Shown: positions 28,625 through 37,587, counted from the stretch's first letter. The stretch is DNA of 61,094 nucleotides from Desulfuromonadales bacterium (GCA_013349325.1 DUZX01000022.1:1-61094); one strand, 5' to 3'. The notes: a model not told the origin generated them from the letters alone. Program-made: numbers and translations.

Positions 28625-29434
28625 TCAGGCCCCCTTCAGATCACAGACAGTCATGGCATCCACTTCGTCCTTCAGTTCAGTAATAGCGGGGTGTTCGCCG
28701 CAGATAGGGCAATTGGGATTACGTTTGATATCAACTCCGCGAAATTTCATGCCAAGAGCGTCGTACATCAGAATCCTTCCGGCCAGCAGATCCCCTTTTC
28801 CAAGCAGAAACTTGATCGCTTCTGTCGCCTGAATAGAGCCGATCACACCCGGCAACACACCGATCACGCCGGCCTGCGAACAGGTGGGGATGGCGTCCTT
28901 GGGGGGCGGCTGCGGAAAGAGGCAGCGATAGCAAGGAGACTGACCGGGAAGAATCGTAATGGTCTGACCGACAAACTGCAGGATACCGCCATGTGAATAC
29001 GGCTTGCCCGCCAGCACGCAGGCGTCATTGATCAAAAACTTGGCGGCGAAATTGTCGGTACCGTCAATAACAAAGTCATAATCGGCAATGACACTGTTGA
29101 TGTTGGCCGCCGTGACCCACTCTTTATACGTGACGACCTTGACGTCCGGATTGATGGCCTGCATCTTCTCACGGGCCGATTCCACCTTCGGCTTGCCGAT
29201 GTCGGCCGTGAAATGGATCACCTGTCGTTGCAGGTTGGAAAGATCAACATCGTCGGCATCAACAATCCCGATCGTTCCGACTCCGGCAGCCGCCAGATAG
29301 AGAGCTACCGGCGCCCCCAGACCACCGGCGCCGATAATCAGCACCTTGCCGTCAAACAGCTTCTGCTGTCCCTTGCCACCGACCTCTTTCAGGATAATGT
29401 GACGTGAATAGCGTTCAATCTGCTGATCATTCAC
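28625..29434 (-). CDS. ThiF/MoeB family E1-like adenylyltransferase, HcyF-like
   Basis: A 269-residue E1-like enzyme that adenylates the C-terminal glycine of a ubiquitin-like sulfur carrier. It has GAGGLGAPVALYLAAAGVG for ATP, the DLSNLQRQVIHF segment and PCYRCLFPQPP. Zinc ligands are that CxxC and the later CPICGEH. SQAGVIGVLPGVIGSIQATE is present. It overlaps the start of the carrier gene by 4 bases and lies next to the M67 peptidase, so it most likely activates the GGGAR-ending carrier for homocysteine synthesis rather than thiamine or molybdopterin. Confidence 0.92.
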   Translation of the reverse strand: MNDQQIERYSRHIILKEVGGKGQQKLFDGKVLIIGAGGLGAPVALYLAAAGVGTIGIVDADDVDLSNLQRQVIHFTADIGKPKVESAREKMQAINPDVKVVTYKEWVTAANINSVIADYDFVIDGTDNFAAKFLINDACVLAGKPYSHGGILQFVGQTITILPGQSPCYRCLFPQPPPKDAIPTCSQAGVIGVLPGVIGSIQATEAIKFLLGKGDLLAGRILMYDALGMKFRGVDIKRNPNCPICGEHPAITELKDEVDAMTVCDLKGA

Positions 29435-29646
29435 CGAGCGCCTCCACCCATAAAGTACAAGAATTCTATGACGTCGCCTTCGTTGACCACCGACGTTTCA
29501 TACGCCGCCCGGTCCAGTATTTCGCCGTTTAATTCGACGGTGACGTACAGGCGCTGGGAAACATCCAGTTCCTCCAACAGCGAATCAATAGTTCGAGCCC
29601 GATTTTCTGCAAGCTCAGTTTCTTTTCCGTTTATCGTTATCTTCAT
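29431..29646 (-). CDS. ThiS-family sulfur carrier with blocked C-terminus (HcyS-like)
   Basis: A 71-residue beta-grasp sulfur carrier. It ends FMGGGAR, so the functional di-glycine is followed by two residues that must be removed before it can be adenylated. In Wolinella succinogenes the carrier HcyS has an extra residue removed by HcyD, then becomes a thiocarboxylate that gives sulfur to MetY. Here the same set (M67 peptidase, E1, carrier, MetY) is in one operon. A role in thiamine synthesis is less likely because no thi genes are near. Confidence 0.9.
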   Translation of the reverse strand: MKITINGKETELAENRARTIDSLLEELDVSQRLYVTVELNGEILDRAAYETSVVNEGDVIEFLYFMGGGAR

Positions 29647-29668
29647 TCTGCTGCTCCTTAAAATATAA

Positions 29669-29866
29669 TTATACCAAAGCGTACTTCAGAACATCGCCGG
29701 CTCTTACGGTCACAGAGCCAAACTCATGACACTGAACCGGTTCTCCGTTAAGTGAAACGGACGGCACGCCCACTTCGAGGACCCTCAGTATAACATCCAG
29801 AAAAACCGAGGTGCGACACCCGACGTGCAACTTTTCCACGCGACCGTTGACTTTAATTGTCATCAT
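29669..29866 (-). CDS. ThiS/MoaD-like protein lacking the C-terminal di-glycine
   Basis: A 65-residue protein with the beta-grasp pattern (TIKVNGRVEKL, then VGVPSVSLNGEPV, then VTVRAGDVLKYALV). Unlike the neighbouring carrier it ends in ALV, without GG, so it cannot form a thiocarboxylate in the usual way. It has two cysteines (CRTSVFL and VQCHEF). It may be a decoy, a scaffold or a pseudo-carrier. It lies between metY and the active carrier gene on the same strand. Confidence 0.75.
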   Translation of the reverse strand: MMTIKVNGRVEKLHVGCRTSVFLDVILRVLEVGVPSVSLNGEPVQCHEFGSVTVRAGDVLKYALV

Positions 29867-29881
29867 TGACGTATCTCCTTT

Positions 29882-31126
29882 TCAGAGCGCAGCCAGCGCC
29901 TGTTTGAAATCCTCGATTATGTCACGCGGATCCTCAATACCGACCGAAACTCGCACGAGATCCTCCGTGACCCCCATCAACCCTTTTTCCTCGGCGCTGT
30001 AATCGGCGCAGATGGTGCTGGCCGGATGAATGACCAGTGTTTTGGCATCACCGATGTTAGCCAGGTTGCGGGCCAGCTTGAGCGCATTGATAACCTTAAA
30101 GGCAGAGGGCTTGTCGCCGGTGCCGAAGATCAGAAGCCCACCGTAGCGACCGCCATATAGCCGCGATGCAACAACATGATGCGGAGAATCCTCCAGACCG
30201 GGGTAGCTGACCCAGGCAACTTTGGGATGAACCTTAAGAAAACGGGCCAGTTCCAGTGCATTGGAGCAGTGGCGTTCCATACGCAGCGCCAGGGTCTGAA
30301 TCCCCTCCGTCAGAAGAAACGAGTTGAACGGCGCAGCGCAGGCGCCCACATCCTTATGCACCAGTTTACGGGCACGGGCGCTGAAAGCAAAGGCGCGGTA
30401 TTTTTTATAAAATGGTGCAAAATGGGGAAACTTGGGGCTGTCCCAGTTGAAAACACCCCGATCGATAATGGCTCCGCCGATAGTGGTGCCGGTGCCGTTT
30501 ATATATTTGCTGGTGGAGTAGGCCAGGATATCTGCCTGCAGTTCTGCTCCGGTGGCAAGATAAGGGCTGCTTACCGTCGAGTCAACAATGATCGGAATCC
30601 CGGCCTCATGTGCAATGCGAGCCAGGGCCGGGATGTCGGGCACATCCAGCTTGGGATTGCCGATCGTTTCAACAAACAGAAGGCGGGTACGCTCATTGAC
30701 GGCATTGCGGAATCCGTCAAGATCAAGCGGATCAACAAAGCAGGTTGTGATACCGTAATTGGAAAGCGTATCCCGAAACAGCGAGAAGGTCCCTCCGAAC
30801 AGTGAGGAGGAAGCCAGGATTTCATCACCGGCACGCACTATTGTCAGAACAGCCGTTGTAATGGCTGCCATCCCGGACGCTGTGGCAATCGCTGCCACAC
30901 CACCGTCCAGCTGTGCAAGCCGCTTTTCCAGCGCCTCCGTGGTCGGATTGCCGATACGGGTATAGACCTGTCCGACCGCCCGTCCGCGAAAAACATCCTC
31001 AAGCCCCTCTGCCGTCTGGTAGGCAAAAGAGCTGGACTGTACAATCGGCACCGCCGTCGCTCCTGCAGGCCCTGGTTCCAGGCCACCATGTGCCAGTAAT
31101 GTATCGAAATGAAGCGTTTGTCCCAT
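29882..31126 (-). CDS. metY: O-acetylhomoserine sulfhydrylase MetY
   Basis: PLP-dependent enzyme of 414 residues from the Cys/Met metabolism family. The start at 31126 follows GGAGAG and gives the usual opening TLHFDTLLAHGGLEPGP. PLP-site features are ATASGMAAITTAVL, VDSTVSSPYLATG and the lysine in YSTSKYINGTGT. It forms homocysteine from O-acetylhomoserine and a sulfide source. The presence of a thiocarboxylate carrier, its E1 and its protease downstream suggests that sulfur comes from the carrier protein rather than free sulfide. Confidence 0.94.
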   Translation of the reverse strand: MGQTLHFDTLLAHGGLEPGPAGATAVPIVQSSSFAYQTAEGLEDVFRGRAVGQVYTRIGNPTTEALEKRLAQLDGGVAAIATASGMAAITTAVLTIVRAGDEILASSSLFGGTFSLFRDTLSNYGITTCFVDPLDLDGFRNAVNERTRLLFVETIGNPKLDVPDIPALARIAHEAGIPIIVDSTVSSPYLATGAELQADILAYSTSKYINGTGTTIGGAIIDRGVFNWDSPKFPHFAPFYKKYRAFAFSARARKLVHKDVGACAAPFNSFLLTEGIQTLALRMERHCSNALELARFLKVHPKVAWVSYPGLEDSPHHVVASRLYGGRYGGLLIFGTGDKPSAFKVINALKLARNLANIGDAKTLVIHPASTICADYSAEEKGLMGVTEDLVRVSVGIEDPRDIIEDFKQALAAL

Positions 31127-31250
31127 GGATGTCTCTCCAAAAATAAATACCCACCGGAATATGAGAAGATAGGTAGTTATATCGAATAACAAAACCGCAC
31201 AAGTTATGTCAAATACTTTTTATATTTGAACACTGATTTGATAGCTTTAG

Positions 31251-31352
31251 TCAGCCATACGGATATATCACCCTGAATCCGCCCTCATCCTCGCGACGCT
31301 TCAGACTCATCACGCGTGGCTTGGCAGGCTGACAGCACCTTTTTCTGTTCAC
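31251..31352 (-). other. short ORF of 33 codons upstream of metY, uncertain
   Basis: A minus-strand frame from GTG 31352 encodes 33 residues that look protein-like (R-V-M-S-L-K-R-R-E-D-E-G-G-F-R-V-I-Y-P-Y-G at the end). No ribosome binding site is visible. It could be a small gene, the C-terminal scrap of a lost gene, or chance. I do not recognise it. Confidence 0.25.
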
Positions 31353-31411
31353 ATGACAGGGTGGATCGTGCTAAACAGGGTGATAGTTTGTAAAAAATGC
31401 AGGGGGATGGG

Positions 31412-32740
31412 ATGACTGAATATACACCACTACAGCAGCTGCCTGAAAAAGCCGGTTACAAAGCCGGTGATGTACTGGTCCTGGTGGGCGAACTCTTTGG
31501 ACGGGGCTATGCCAACGGCCTGATCGAGGAAGCCAAGCGGATCGGAATGACCATAATCGGCACTACGGTCGGTCGCCGTGACAGCGATGGATCTCTCCGA
31601 AAGTTGACTGACGAAGAGCTGGCTGAAGCTGAAATAGTACTGGGTGGTTCCATCATCAACATCCCGCTGGAAGCCGGATTTGACATGGAAGCGGTTGACG
31701 GGCAGCCTTCCGTGGCGGAACAGCTTAAAAAAGTCCGCCCCGATGATTTTGATACATTCAGCTTTAGCGAAGGTTTTGTAGAAAAAGCTCTTCAGGCTGG
31801 AACGTCGCGCTTTTGCAACGCACTGGAGCTCCTGGCACATGAACTGGAATCACGAATTCCTGCCGGTGCCAATATTCTGCTGGCCCACTCCATGGCTGGC
31901 GGTATCCCCAGGGCGCGGGTATTCATGCCGCTGCTGAACCGGGTATTCAAGGGCACCGGAGATAAATACCTCTCGTCGGAAACCTTCTGGAACAGCAACC
32001 TGGGTCAGCTCTGCGATACCAGCTTCAACGAAGTCACCGCCGATACGTTTCACTACCTGATCGAGAAAACGGAGCGGTTGCGCCGACGGGCTGCGGCCAA
32101 CGGCGCCAGAATCTGTTACTCGGCGTATGGCTATCATGGCACTGCCGTACTGGTAGAAGGGGAATATCGCTGGCAGTCCTACACACCCTACGTGCAGGGT
32201 TACGCAAAAATGCGACTGGAGGATCACGCCGCCAAAGCCTCTGCAGAGGGTATCACCGCCACCGTTTTTAACTGCCCCGAGATTCAGACCAACTCCAGCG
32301 CTCTCTTTCTGGGTGTTGAGATTTCGCTCTACCCGCTCCTGACCGCCATCCGCCGGGAAGCTGGCGAACTGCAGGCCGGAAAGCTTGAAGCCCGTTGCCA
32401 GACAATGCTCAAGGAGGGGGAGACTCTGTCAGGCTTGCTGGAAAGGGCAGAAACCTATCTGGCGTCACCTCTGTTGCAGCAAATAGTCAATTACGATACC
32501 TGGCCGCAACACAATACCCGCGAACAGGCAGAGCTGATGCTGGCCGCTTCGGCCGAACTGATGGGAATGCACACCGATCAGAAACAGCTGATCTGCGCAG
32601 AGTTATCCCGGATCGTATTCCTTTCGACCGGCCGCCTGATGCTGCACGCAGCCTGGAATCCGGCCGCTCCTTCACTATGGCTGAATCACGACAGCATTGC
32701 CCGCCTGCTGGCTGATGATCGCGGCAACGGCATTGCCTGA
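31412..32740 (+). CDS. conserved protein, possibly FabMG-family enoyl-ACP reductase
   Basis: A 442-residue protein I cannot assign firmly. It starts with a Rossmann-like segment (YKAGDVLVLVGELFGRGYAN, then IGTTVGRRDSDGSLRKL) and contains ILLAHSMAGGIPRARVFMPLL and FNCPEIQTNSSALFLG. It resembles, from memory, proteins annotated as enoyl-ACP reductase FabMG family in Geobacterales. That would place it in fatty-acid synthesis. ATG 31412 has AGGGGGA just upstream; an earlier in-frame ATG (31397) lacks one. It is divergent from metY. Confidence 0.6.
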   Translation: MTEYTPLQQLPEKAGYKAGDVLVLVGELFGRGYANGLIEEAKRIGMTIIGTTVGRRDSDGSLRKLTDEELAEAEIVLGGSIINIPLEAGFDMEAVDGQPSVAEQLKKVRPDDFDTFSFSEGFVEKALQAGTSRFCNALELLAHELESRIPAGANILLAHSMAGGIPRARVFMPLLNRVFKGTGDKYLSSETFWNSNLGQLCDTSFNEVTADTFHYLIEKTERLRRRAAANGARICYSAYGYHGTAVLVEGEYRWQSYTPYVQGYAKMRLEDHAAKASAEGITATVFNCPEIQTNSSALFLGVEISLYPLLTAIRREAGELQAGKLEARCQTMLKEGETLSGLLERAETYLASPLLQQIVNYDTWPQHNTREQAELMLAASAELMGMHTDQKQLICAELSRIVFLSTGRLMLHAAWNPAAPSLWLNHDSIARLLADDRGNGIA

Positions 32741-32780
32741 CCGGACACGACTCCACTACACAAGAGACTGAGGAAGCCAG

Positions 32781-33518
32781 ATGATTCCATCTACACGAAA
32801 ATATACCGTACTGTTCCTGTTCATAGCTGCTCTGCTGCAAGGGTGCGCTACCACGCAGACGCCCAAAACGTCTGACGCCCTCTACAAAGAGGGTGAACAA
32901 CTTTTCCAGAAGGGCAACTACAGCGAAGCCATCACACAGTGGAAAAAGGTCAAGGAGAGCTATCAATCTCCGGAGCTGTCCACGCAGGCTGAAATAGGTA
33001 TCGCCAATGCATATTTCCTGAACAAGGAATACATCGAGTCGGCGGTGGCTTATGAGGACTTCCGCAAACTGCACCCCAAACATCCGCAGGCCGGTCTGGC
33101 TCTTTTTCGCCAGGGCATGAGCTATTTTAATCAGTTTACCGGTATCGATACCGACCAGACTCCGACCAAAAATGCACTCGCCATGTTTGACTCCTATCAG
33201 AAACTGTACCCGACCGGCGACCTGCTGGTTGATGCGCAGATAAAAATCATCGAATGTCGCGAAAAGCTGTTGCAGTATGAGCTGTATGTCGGCAACTTCT
33301 ACCTGAAGACAAAAGCCTATAAAGCAGCAATCGGGCGATTCGAAGATGCCCTCAAAAGTTACACCGGCACAACACGCCGCGACGAAATTCTGTATCTGCT
33401 GGGGAGATCCTATATCGAAGACGGTCAGACCGCCAAAGGTCGTGAAATTTTGACCCAGTTGACGCGTGAGTTTCCGGGCAGCACCTACACCTCCCCGGCC
33501 AGGAAGGTCATGAATTAG
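32781..33518 (+). CDS. bamD: outer membrane assembly lipoprotein BamD
   Basis: BamD is the essential lipoprotein of the beta-barrel assembly machine. The 245-residue protein has a lipobox LLQGC with C22 as the lipidation site, then tetratricopeptide repeats (ALYKEGEQLFQKGNYSEAI, IANAYFLNKEYIESAVAYE and following). FPGSTYTSPARKVM near the end is typical. It is followed 2 bases later by plsY. Confidence 0.9.
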   Translation: MIPSTRKYTVLFLFIAALLQGCATTQTPKTSDALYKEGEQLFQKGNYSEAITQWKKVKESYQSPELSTQAEIGIANAYFLNKEYIESAVAYEDFRKLHPKHPQAGLALFRQGMSYFNQFTGIDTDQTPTKNALAMFDSYQKLYPTGDLLVDAQIKIIECREKLLQYELYVGNFYLKTKAYKAAIGRFEDALKSYTGTTRRDEILYLLGRSYIEDGQTAKGREILTQLTREFPGSTYTSPARKVMN

Positions 33519-33520
33519 CC

Positions 33521-34117
33521 GTGGGAAATTCAGCCTTCATACTGACACTACTCGTTGCCGCTGCGTATCTGCTGGGCTCTATTCCAACCGGTCTTCTGCT
33601 CGGCAAGGCATATGGAATCGACGTGCGCAAAGAGGGGAGCGGCAATATCGGCGCTACCAACCTGTACCGAACCGTTGGCCGCAAGGTCGGCCTTTTGACG
33701 CTGGTCGGCGATTGCCTGAAAGGTTTGATTCCGGTCGTTGTCGTCCATACGATGGGATTTCCGCCTGAGTATGCTGCCTGGGTGGGACTGGCCGCATTCA
33801 GCGGTCATGTTTTTTCAGTTTTTTTGAAGTTTAAAGGAGGCAAAGGGGTTGCCACCGCACTGGGGGTGTTTCTGGCGCTGGCGCCACTGGCGCTGGCAGG
33901 AGCTGTAGCTGTCTTTGCATTGCTCATGCTGGTCTGGCGCTATGTTTCACTCGGATCGATCGGTGCGGCAGTGGTCATGCCGGTTGCGGTTGCGTTGCTG
34001 GGAGGTACGCGGAGTGTCATCGTAGTGACACTGTTGATCGCCGTCATAGTAGTTGCCCGGCACCGCGATAACATCACACGCCTTTTGGCCGGAACGGAAA
34101 ACAGGTTTAAAGCTTAA
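33521..34117 (+). CDS. plsY: glycerol-3-phosphate acyltransferase PlsY
   Basis: PlsY (198 residues, five or more membrane segments) transfers acyl groups from acyl phosphate to glycerol-3-phosphate, starting phospholipid synthesis. Motifs are LGSIPTGLLLGK, GSGNIGATNLYRTVG and FKGGKGVATALGVFLAL. The start is GTG 33521, two bases after the bamD stop. Its end overlaps the convergent ubiE stop by 4 bases. Confidence 0.95.
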   Translation: MGNSAFILTLLVAAAYLLGSIPTGLLLGKAYGIDVRKEGSGNIGATNLYRTVGRKVGLLTLVGDCLKGLIPVVVVHTMGFPPEYAAWVGLAAFSGHVFSVFLKFKGGKGVATALGVFLALAPLALAGAVAVFALLMLVWRYVSLGSIGAAVVMPVAVALLGGTRSVIVVTLLIAVIVVARHRDNITRLLAGTENRFKA

Positions 34118-34824
34118 TCTTTTTCACCAACATAGATGGTCGCGATGCCGAAGGTTAATTCGTGGAGATGAATGTTACGGAATCCCGCATCTGAAATCAT
34201 GCGGGAAAACTCTTCCTGCGAGGGAAATTCCAAGACCGAGTCAGGCAGATATTTGTAGGCGTTGTAGCGCGAGAAAAGACCTCCGACAACCGGTAGCAGG
34301 CGCCGGAAATAAAAGTAGTAGATCTGCCGAAAAAATGCCGAACGCGGTGTAGAAAATTCAAGGATCAGCATTCTTCCGCCGGGCCGCAGTACCCGCCACA
34401 TTTCTGCCAGCCCCAATTTCCTGTCTACGACGTTTCTGATGCCGAAGGCGATCGTAATCGAATCAAAGGTATCGCTGGCGAACGGCAGGTCCTCACAGGG
34501 GGCCACCTTGAAGTCAATCCTGTCGGCGTAGGGGGAAGCCGCCACTTTGTCCCTGCCCCGGTCAACCATCTCCTTGCAGAAGTCCGCTCCGGTAATTTTA
34601 ACGGTAGTCGGCGTCGTGCGGGCAATTTCAAGAGCAACGTCGCCGGTTCCGGTGGCCACGTCCAAAATGCGTGCATCGGGGCGATATTTGAGCAGCCGCA
34701 CCGCTTTTTTACGCCAGCGGCGATCAATGCCGAAGCTTAAAAGACGGTTCAGAAAGTCGTAGCGAGGCGCAATTGCACCGAACATCTGCTGGATTTTTTC
34801 ACCTTTATCGGAAAGTCTGAACAT
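34114..34824 (-). CDS. ubiE: demethylmenaquinone methyltransferase UbiE/MenG
   Basis: C-methyltransferase of 236 residues for the last step of menaquinone synthesis. It has the SAM motif ILDVATGTGDVALEIARTT, the segment FKVAPCEDLPFASDTFDSIT and the family signature GIRNVVDRKLGLAEMWRVL. PGGRMLILEFSTP follows. The host presumably respires with menaquinone only, hence MenG function. It is divergent from the cyclase gene. Confidence 0.95.
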   Translation of the reverse strand: MFRLSDKGEKIQQMFGAIAPRYDFLNRLLSFGIDRRWRKKAVRLLKYRPDARILDVATGTGDVALEIARTTPTTVKITGADFCKEMVDRGRDKVAASPYADRIDFKVAPCEDLPFASDTFDSITIAFGIRNVVDRKLGLAEMWRVLRPGGRMLILEFSTPRSAFFRQIYYFYFRRLLPVVGGLFSRYNAYKYLPDSVLEFPSQEEFSRMISDAGFRNIHLHELTFGIATIYVGEKD

Positions 34825-34934
34825 TGATTCTGCTACCTTCTCGGGGGTAGTTAGTATAAACTGCCCGTTCTTGTATCACAATGCAATAGCTGGAAACCAG
34901 AAAAAATCGAATCTGACACAGGAGCTCTCCCGGC

Positions 34935-36347
34935 GTGCCATTTACCATTCGTATCCAGGATATAGCCGACATACTGATTATGACGTTTCTGCTCTACCAG
35001 CTGTACACCTGGTTTCGAGGGACACGCGCCGTCCAGGTTCTGTTTGGACTGGGGGTGGTGACGCTGATTTATTTCGCCACCCGCTATCTGGAGCTGTATA
35101 TGACCAGCTGGGTTCTGCAGGAGCTCGGCACGGTACTAATAATTCTGATCATCGTTGTTTTTCAGGCGGAGATCCGCCAGGCGCTCTACCGCTTCAGCCT
35201 GTTGCGCCATCTGCTGGACAGTCCCCGAAATACGCAACAGAGTCAATTTCAGGAAATTGCGGAAACGCTCTTCGGCATGGCCGCCAAGCGAACCGGGGCG
35301 CTGCTCGTTTTCCAGCGCGGCGAGACTCTCAGAGACCTGATGACGAATGGGGTCTCACTTGACTGCGAAATTTCCGCTCCGATGATAGAATCAATTTTTT
35401 ATGATGGAGCTCCGTTCCATGATGGTGCGGTACTGATTAAGGATGGTCGAATTGCCCTGGCAGCCTGCCATCTGCCCCTGTCAGTCAACCCTGAAATACC
35501 TCAATATCTGGGCACCCGCCACCGTGCGGCAGTGGGACTTTCCGAGCGCAGTGACGCAGTTATCATAACTATTTCGGAAGAACGCGGCGAGGTATCCCTG
35601 GTCACGGATGGGCAGTTACGGAAAATCGCAAATGCCGCCGAACTCATCTCTGCGCTCGACCAGCTTCTTACGTCCGATACGGAAAGCCGGAAGCTTCCCG
35701 TACGGCAGCGCCTGTTTGCAAACATGCTCCCTAAAACAGCACTGCTGCTCTGTGTTTGTGCATTCTGGGCACTTGTGACCATGCGACAGGGTCAAATCAC
35801 CACGGTAACAGCACCTGTGCGGCTGCATGGGATTCCAGAAGGAATCGTTCTGATCCGCACTGTTCCGGAAGAGATAAATGTCCAGGTCAAGGCACTTTCC
35901 AGCTTGACACCGCCACCGTCAAAACTTGATCTGACGGCAGACATCGACGCATCCGCTATAAAAGAGGGACAAACCGTCATTCGGATTAAGAATTCTGATA
36001 TTTCGGTACCATCCGGCATGACCATCACGGCACTTTCGCCCCCCTCACTGCGTATTTCTGCGGAACGAAAACTACGCAAGAACGTGCCGGTTAAAGCCGC
36101 GTTGCGGGGTTTTCTACCTGCTGACATTGCCGCGTGGCAGGTACTCTGTGATCCGGCAATCGTTGCAATCGAAGGACCGGCCAGCCAGGTCGCTGCCATT
36201 GAAACGCTGTACACCGATGACATCGATGCCCAGCACCTCGAAAAGGGGAAGGAATACCTTAAGAGCATCCGCACTCCGCATAAACAGGTCACCATACTGC
36301 GAGAAGCGCCGGTTGTCCTTAAACTGGTGAATCGTAAAAAGCGCTGA
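34935..36347 (+). CDS. diadenylate cyclase CdaA fused to YbbR/CdaR domains
   Basis: A 470-residue fusion. Residues 1-80 contain three membrane segments and about 90-240 form the DAC cyclase domain with DGAPFHDGAVLI (D157, G158, A159) and LGTRHRAAVGLSE. It makes c-di-AMP from two ATP. After a further membrane segment near 262-282 come two YbbR-type repeats, which in many bacteria belong to the separate regulator CdaR. Enzyme and regulator are thus on one chain. GTG at 34935 has GGAG about 11 bases upstream. The usual partner glmM is not here. Confidence 0.9.
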   Translation: MPFTIRIQDIADILIMTFLLYQLYTWFRGTRAVQVLFGLGVVTLIYFATRYLELYMTSWVLQELGTVLIILIIVVFQAEIRQALYRFSLLRHLLDSPRNTQQSQFQEIAETLFGMAAKRTGALLVFQRGETLRDLMTNGVSLDCEISAPMIESIFYDGAPFHDGAVLIKDGRIALAACHLPLSVNPEIPQYLGTRHRAAVGLSERSDAVIITISEERGEVSLVTDGQLRKIANAAELISALDQLLTSDTESRKLPVRQRLFANMLPKTALLLCVCAFWALVTMRQGQITTVTAPVRLHGIPEGIVLIRTVPEEINVQVKALSSLTPPPSKLDLTADIDASAIKEGQTVIRIKNSDISVPSGMTITALSPPSLRISAERKLRKNVPVKAALRGFLPADIAAWQVLCDPAIVAIEGPASQVAAIETLYTDDIDAQHLEKGKEYLKSIRTPHKQVTILREAPVVLKLVNRKKR

Positions 36348-36406
36348 AATCTGTTTTTGGCATGCTGTATGCTTACATTTCGCGCATACCAGTCGGGCAA
36401 TCAAGG

Positions 36407-36435
36407 TTGACTTTTGAGAATGTTTGTTATATAAA
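36407..36435 (+). promoter_or_regulatory. promoter of the LysM-NlpC/P60 gene
   Basis: TTGACT (36407-36412), 17-base spacer, TATAAA (36430-36435), about 40 bases ahead of the ATG. Both boxes match the sigma-70 consensus at five of six positions. Confidence 0.65.
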
Positions 36436-36476
36436 GCCGAGACATTTTTATAAAATTAAAACGATCCGGAGGAAAC

Positions 36477-37529
36477 ATGGCCCATATGCCCCACATGCGT
36501 ATTGTAGCTGTAACCGCCTGTCTCATTCTCCTTGCATTACCTCAACTGGTTCTTGCATCTAAAGCTCATGTTGTCCGAAAAAGTGAGTCTCTCCATTCAA
36601 TAGCCCGCAAATATAACGTATCCGTAGACGAAATCAAGTCCGTCAATAACCTTACGGCAACTCACGTTGACAAAGGTATGCGGCTGATCATCCCGTCCAA
36701 CACTGACAGCATTCACAAAAAAACCGGATCTGTTGCCCGGCATGACACATATAAAGCCGTAAAAGGCGATACGCTGCCCCGCATTGCTAAAAAAACCGGC
36801 GTGAAAGTCACGGATATCCGGCGCATCAACGGCCTTAAAGGTAACCGCGTAAAACCAGGTCAGATCCTGGCACTCACCTCAACAGCATCAAAATCCGACC
36901 GCCTGACAGCTTCAGCACATACCGATCGACTTCAGCTGATAAACAAAGACCTGCTCAATGAGCAGGAACTTACCGATACCCTGGCCGAGCTTACCGATAT
37001 CAATGCAGACAGTCCGGTTGACCTTGCCAAAAACCTGAAAGCCAGCCAGGCTGACAGCAGCCTCAAACAGTCTGCCTACAGCTTCCTGGGAGCCCGCTAT
37101 CGTTTTGGCGGCACCAACAGAAGCGCCCTTGACTGCTCCAGCTTTACGCAGCAGGTTTTCCGGGAGCAGAACGTGAAGCTCCCCCGCACCGCTCGTGAGC
37201 AGTTTTACGTCGGCAATGAGGTTACCCGAGGCGACCTGAAAAAAGGGGATCTTGTTTTCTTTCAGACCTATGCCAATTTCCCGTCACACGTCGGCATCTA
37301 TCTCGGCAATCGCAAGATGATCCACGCCTCATCACGTGAACACCGTGTCGTAATTTCAACCATGGACACCCCCTATTATCTGTCCCGTTATCTCGGGGCA
37401 CGCCGCATGACCAACTCCTCGATGGATACGATTGATTTCAATGAGCTTTTCATCGGCGCAGAGGAAGAAAACGACAACGACGTACTCGCAAACGACATGC
37501 TCGGCGTTACCCTCAACCGCAGCAATTAA
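36477..37529 (+). CDS. LysM and NlpC/P60 domain peptidoglycan hydrolase
   Basis: Secreted 350-residue cell-wall hydrolase. After a signal peptide (to about residue 28) come two LysM repeats (HVVRKSESLHSIARKYNVS and YKAVKGDTLPRIAKKTGVK) that bind peptidoglycan. The NlpC/P60 domain from about 205 has catalytic C220 in LDCSSF and H271 in SHVGIYLG. It should cleave the stem peptide. GGAGGAAAC precedes the start. It is monocistronic, with a terminator right behind it. Confidence 0.93.
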   Translation: MAHMPHMRIVAVTACLILLALPQLVLASKAHVVRKSESLHSIARKYNVSVDEIKSVNNLTATHVDKGMRLIIPSNTDSIHKKTGSVARHDTYKAVKGDTLPRIAKKTGVKVTDIRRINGLKGNRVKPGQILALTSTASKSDRLTASAHTDRLQLINKDLLNEQELTDTLAELTDINADSPVDLAKNLKASQADSSLKQSAYSFLGARYRFGGTNRSALDCSSFTQQVFREQNVKLPRTAREQFYVGNEVTRGDLKKGDLVFFQTYANFPSHVGIYLGNRKMIHASSREHRVVISTMDTPYYLSRYLGARRMTNSSMDTIDFNELFIGAEEENDNDVLANDMLGVTLNRSN

Positions 37530-37554
37530 TGAGCTTGCCTGATTTCGCCTCCAT

Positions 37555-37583
37555 ATCCGGGTCAATTGACCCGGATTTTTTTT
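37555..37583 (+). terminator. intrinsic terminator between the hydrolase and radical SAM genes
   Basis: ATCCGGGTCA/TGACCCGGAT stem with an 8-base T-run to 37583. It ends only five bases before the next start codon. Confidence 0.88.
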
Positions 37584-37587
37584 CGCC

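Noticed and set aside
31127-31411. A SAM riboswitch ahead of metY
   Set aside because: None of the SAM-I or SAM-II core motifs can be found on the minus strand.
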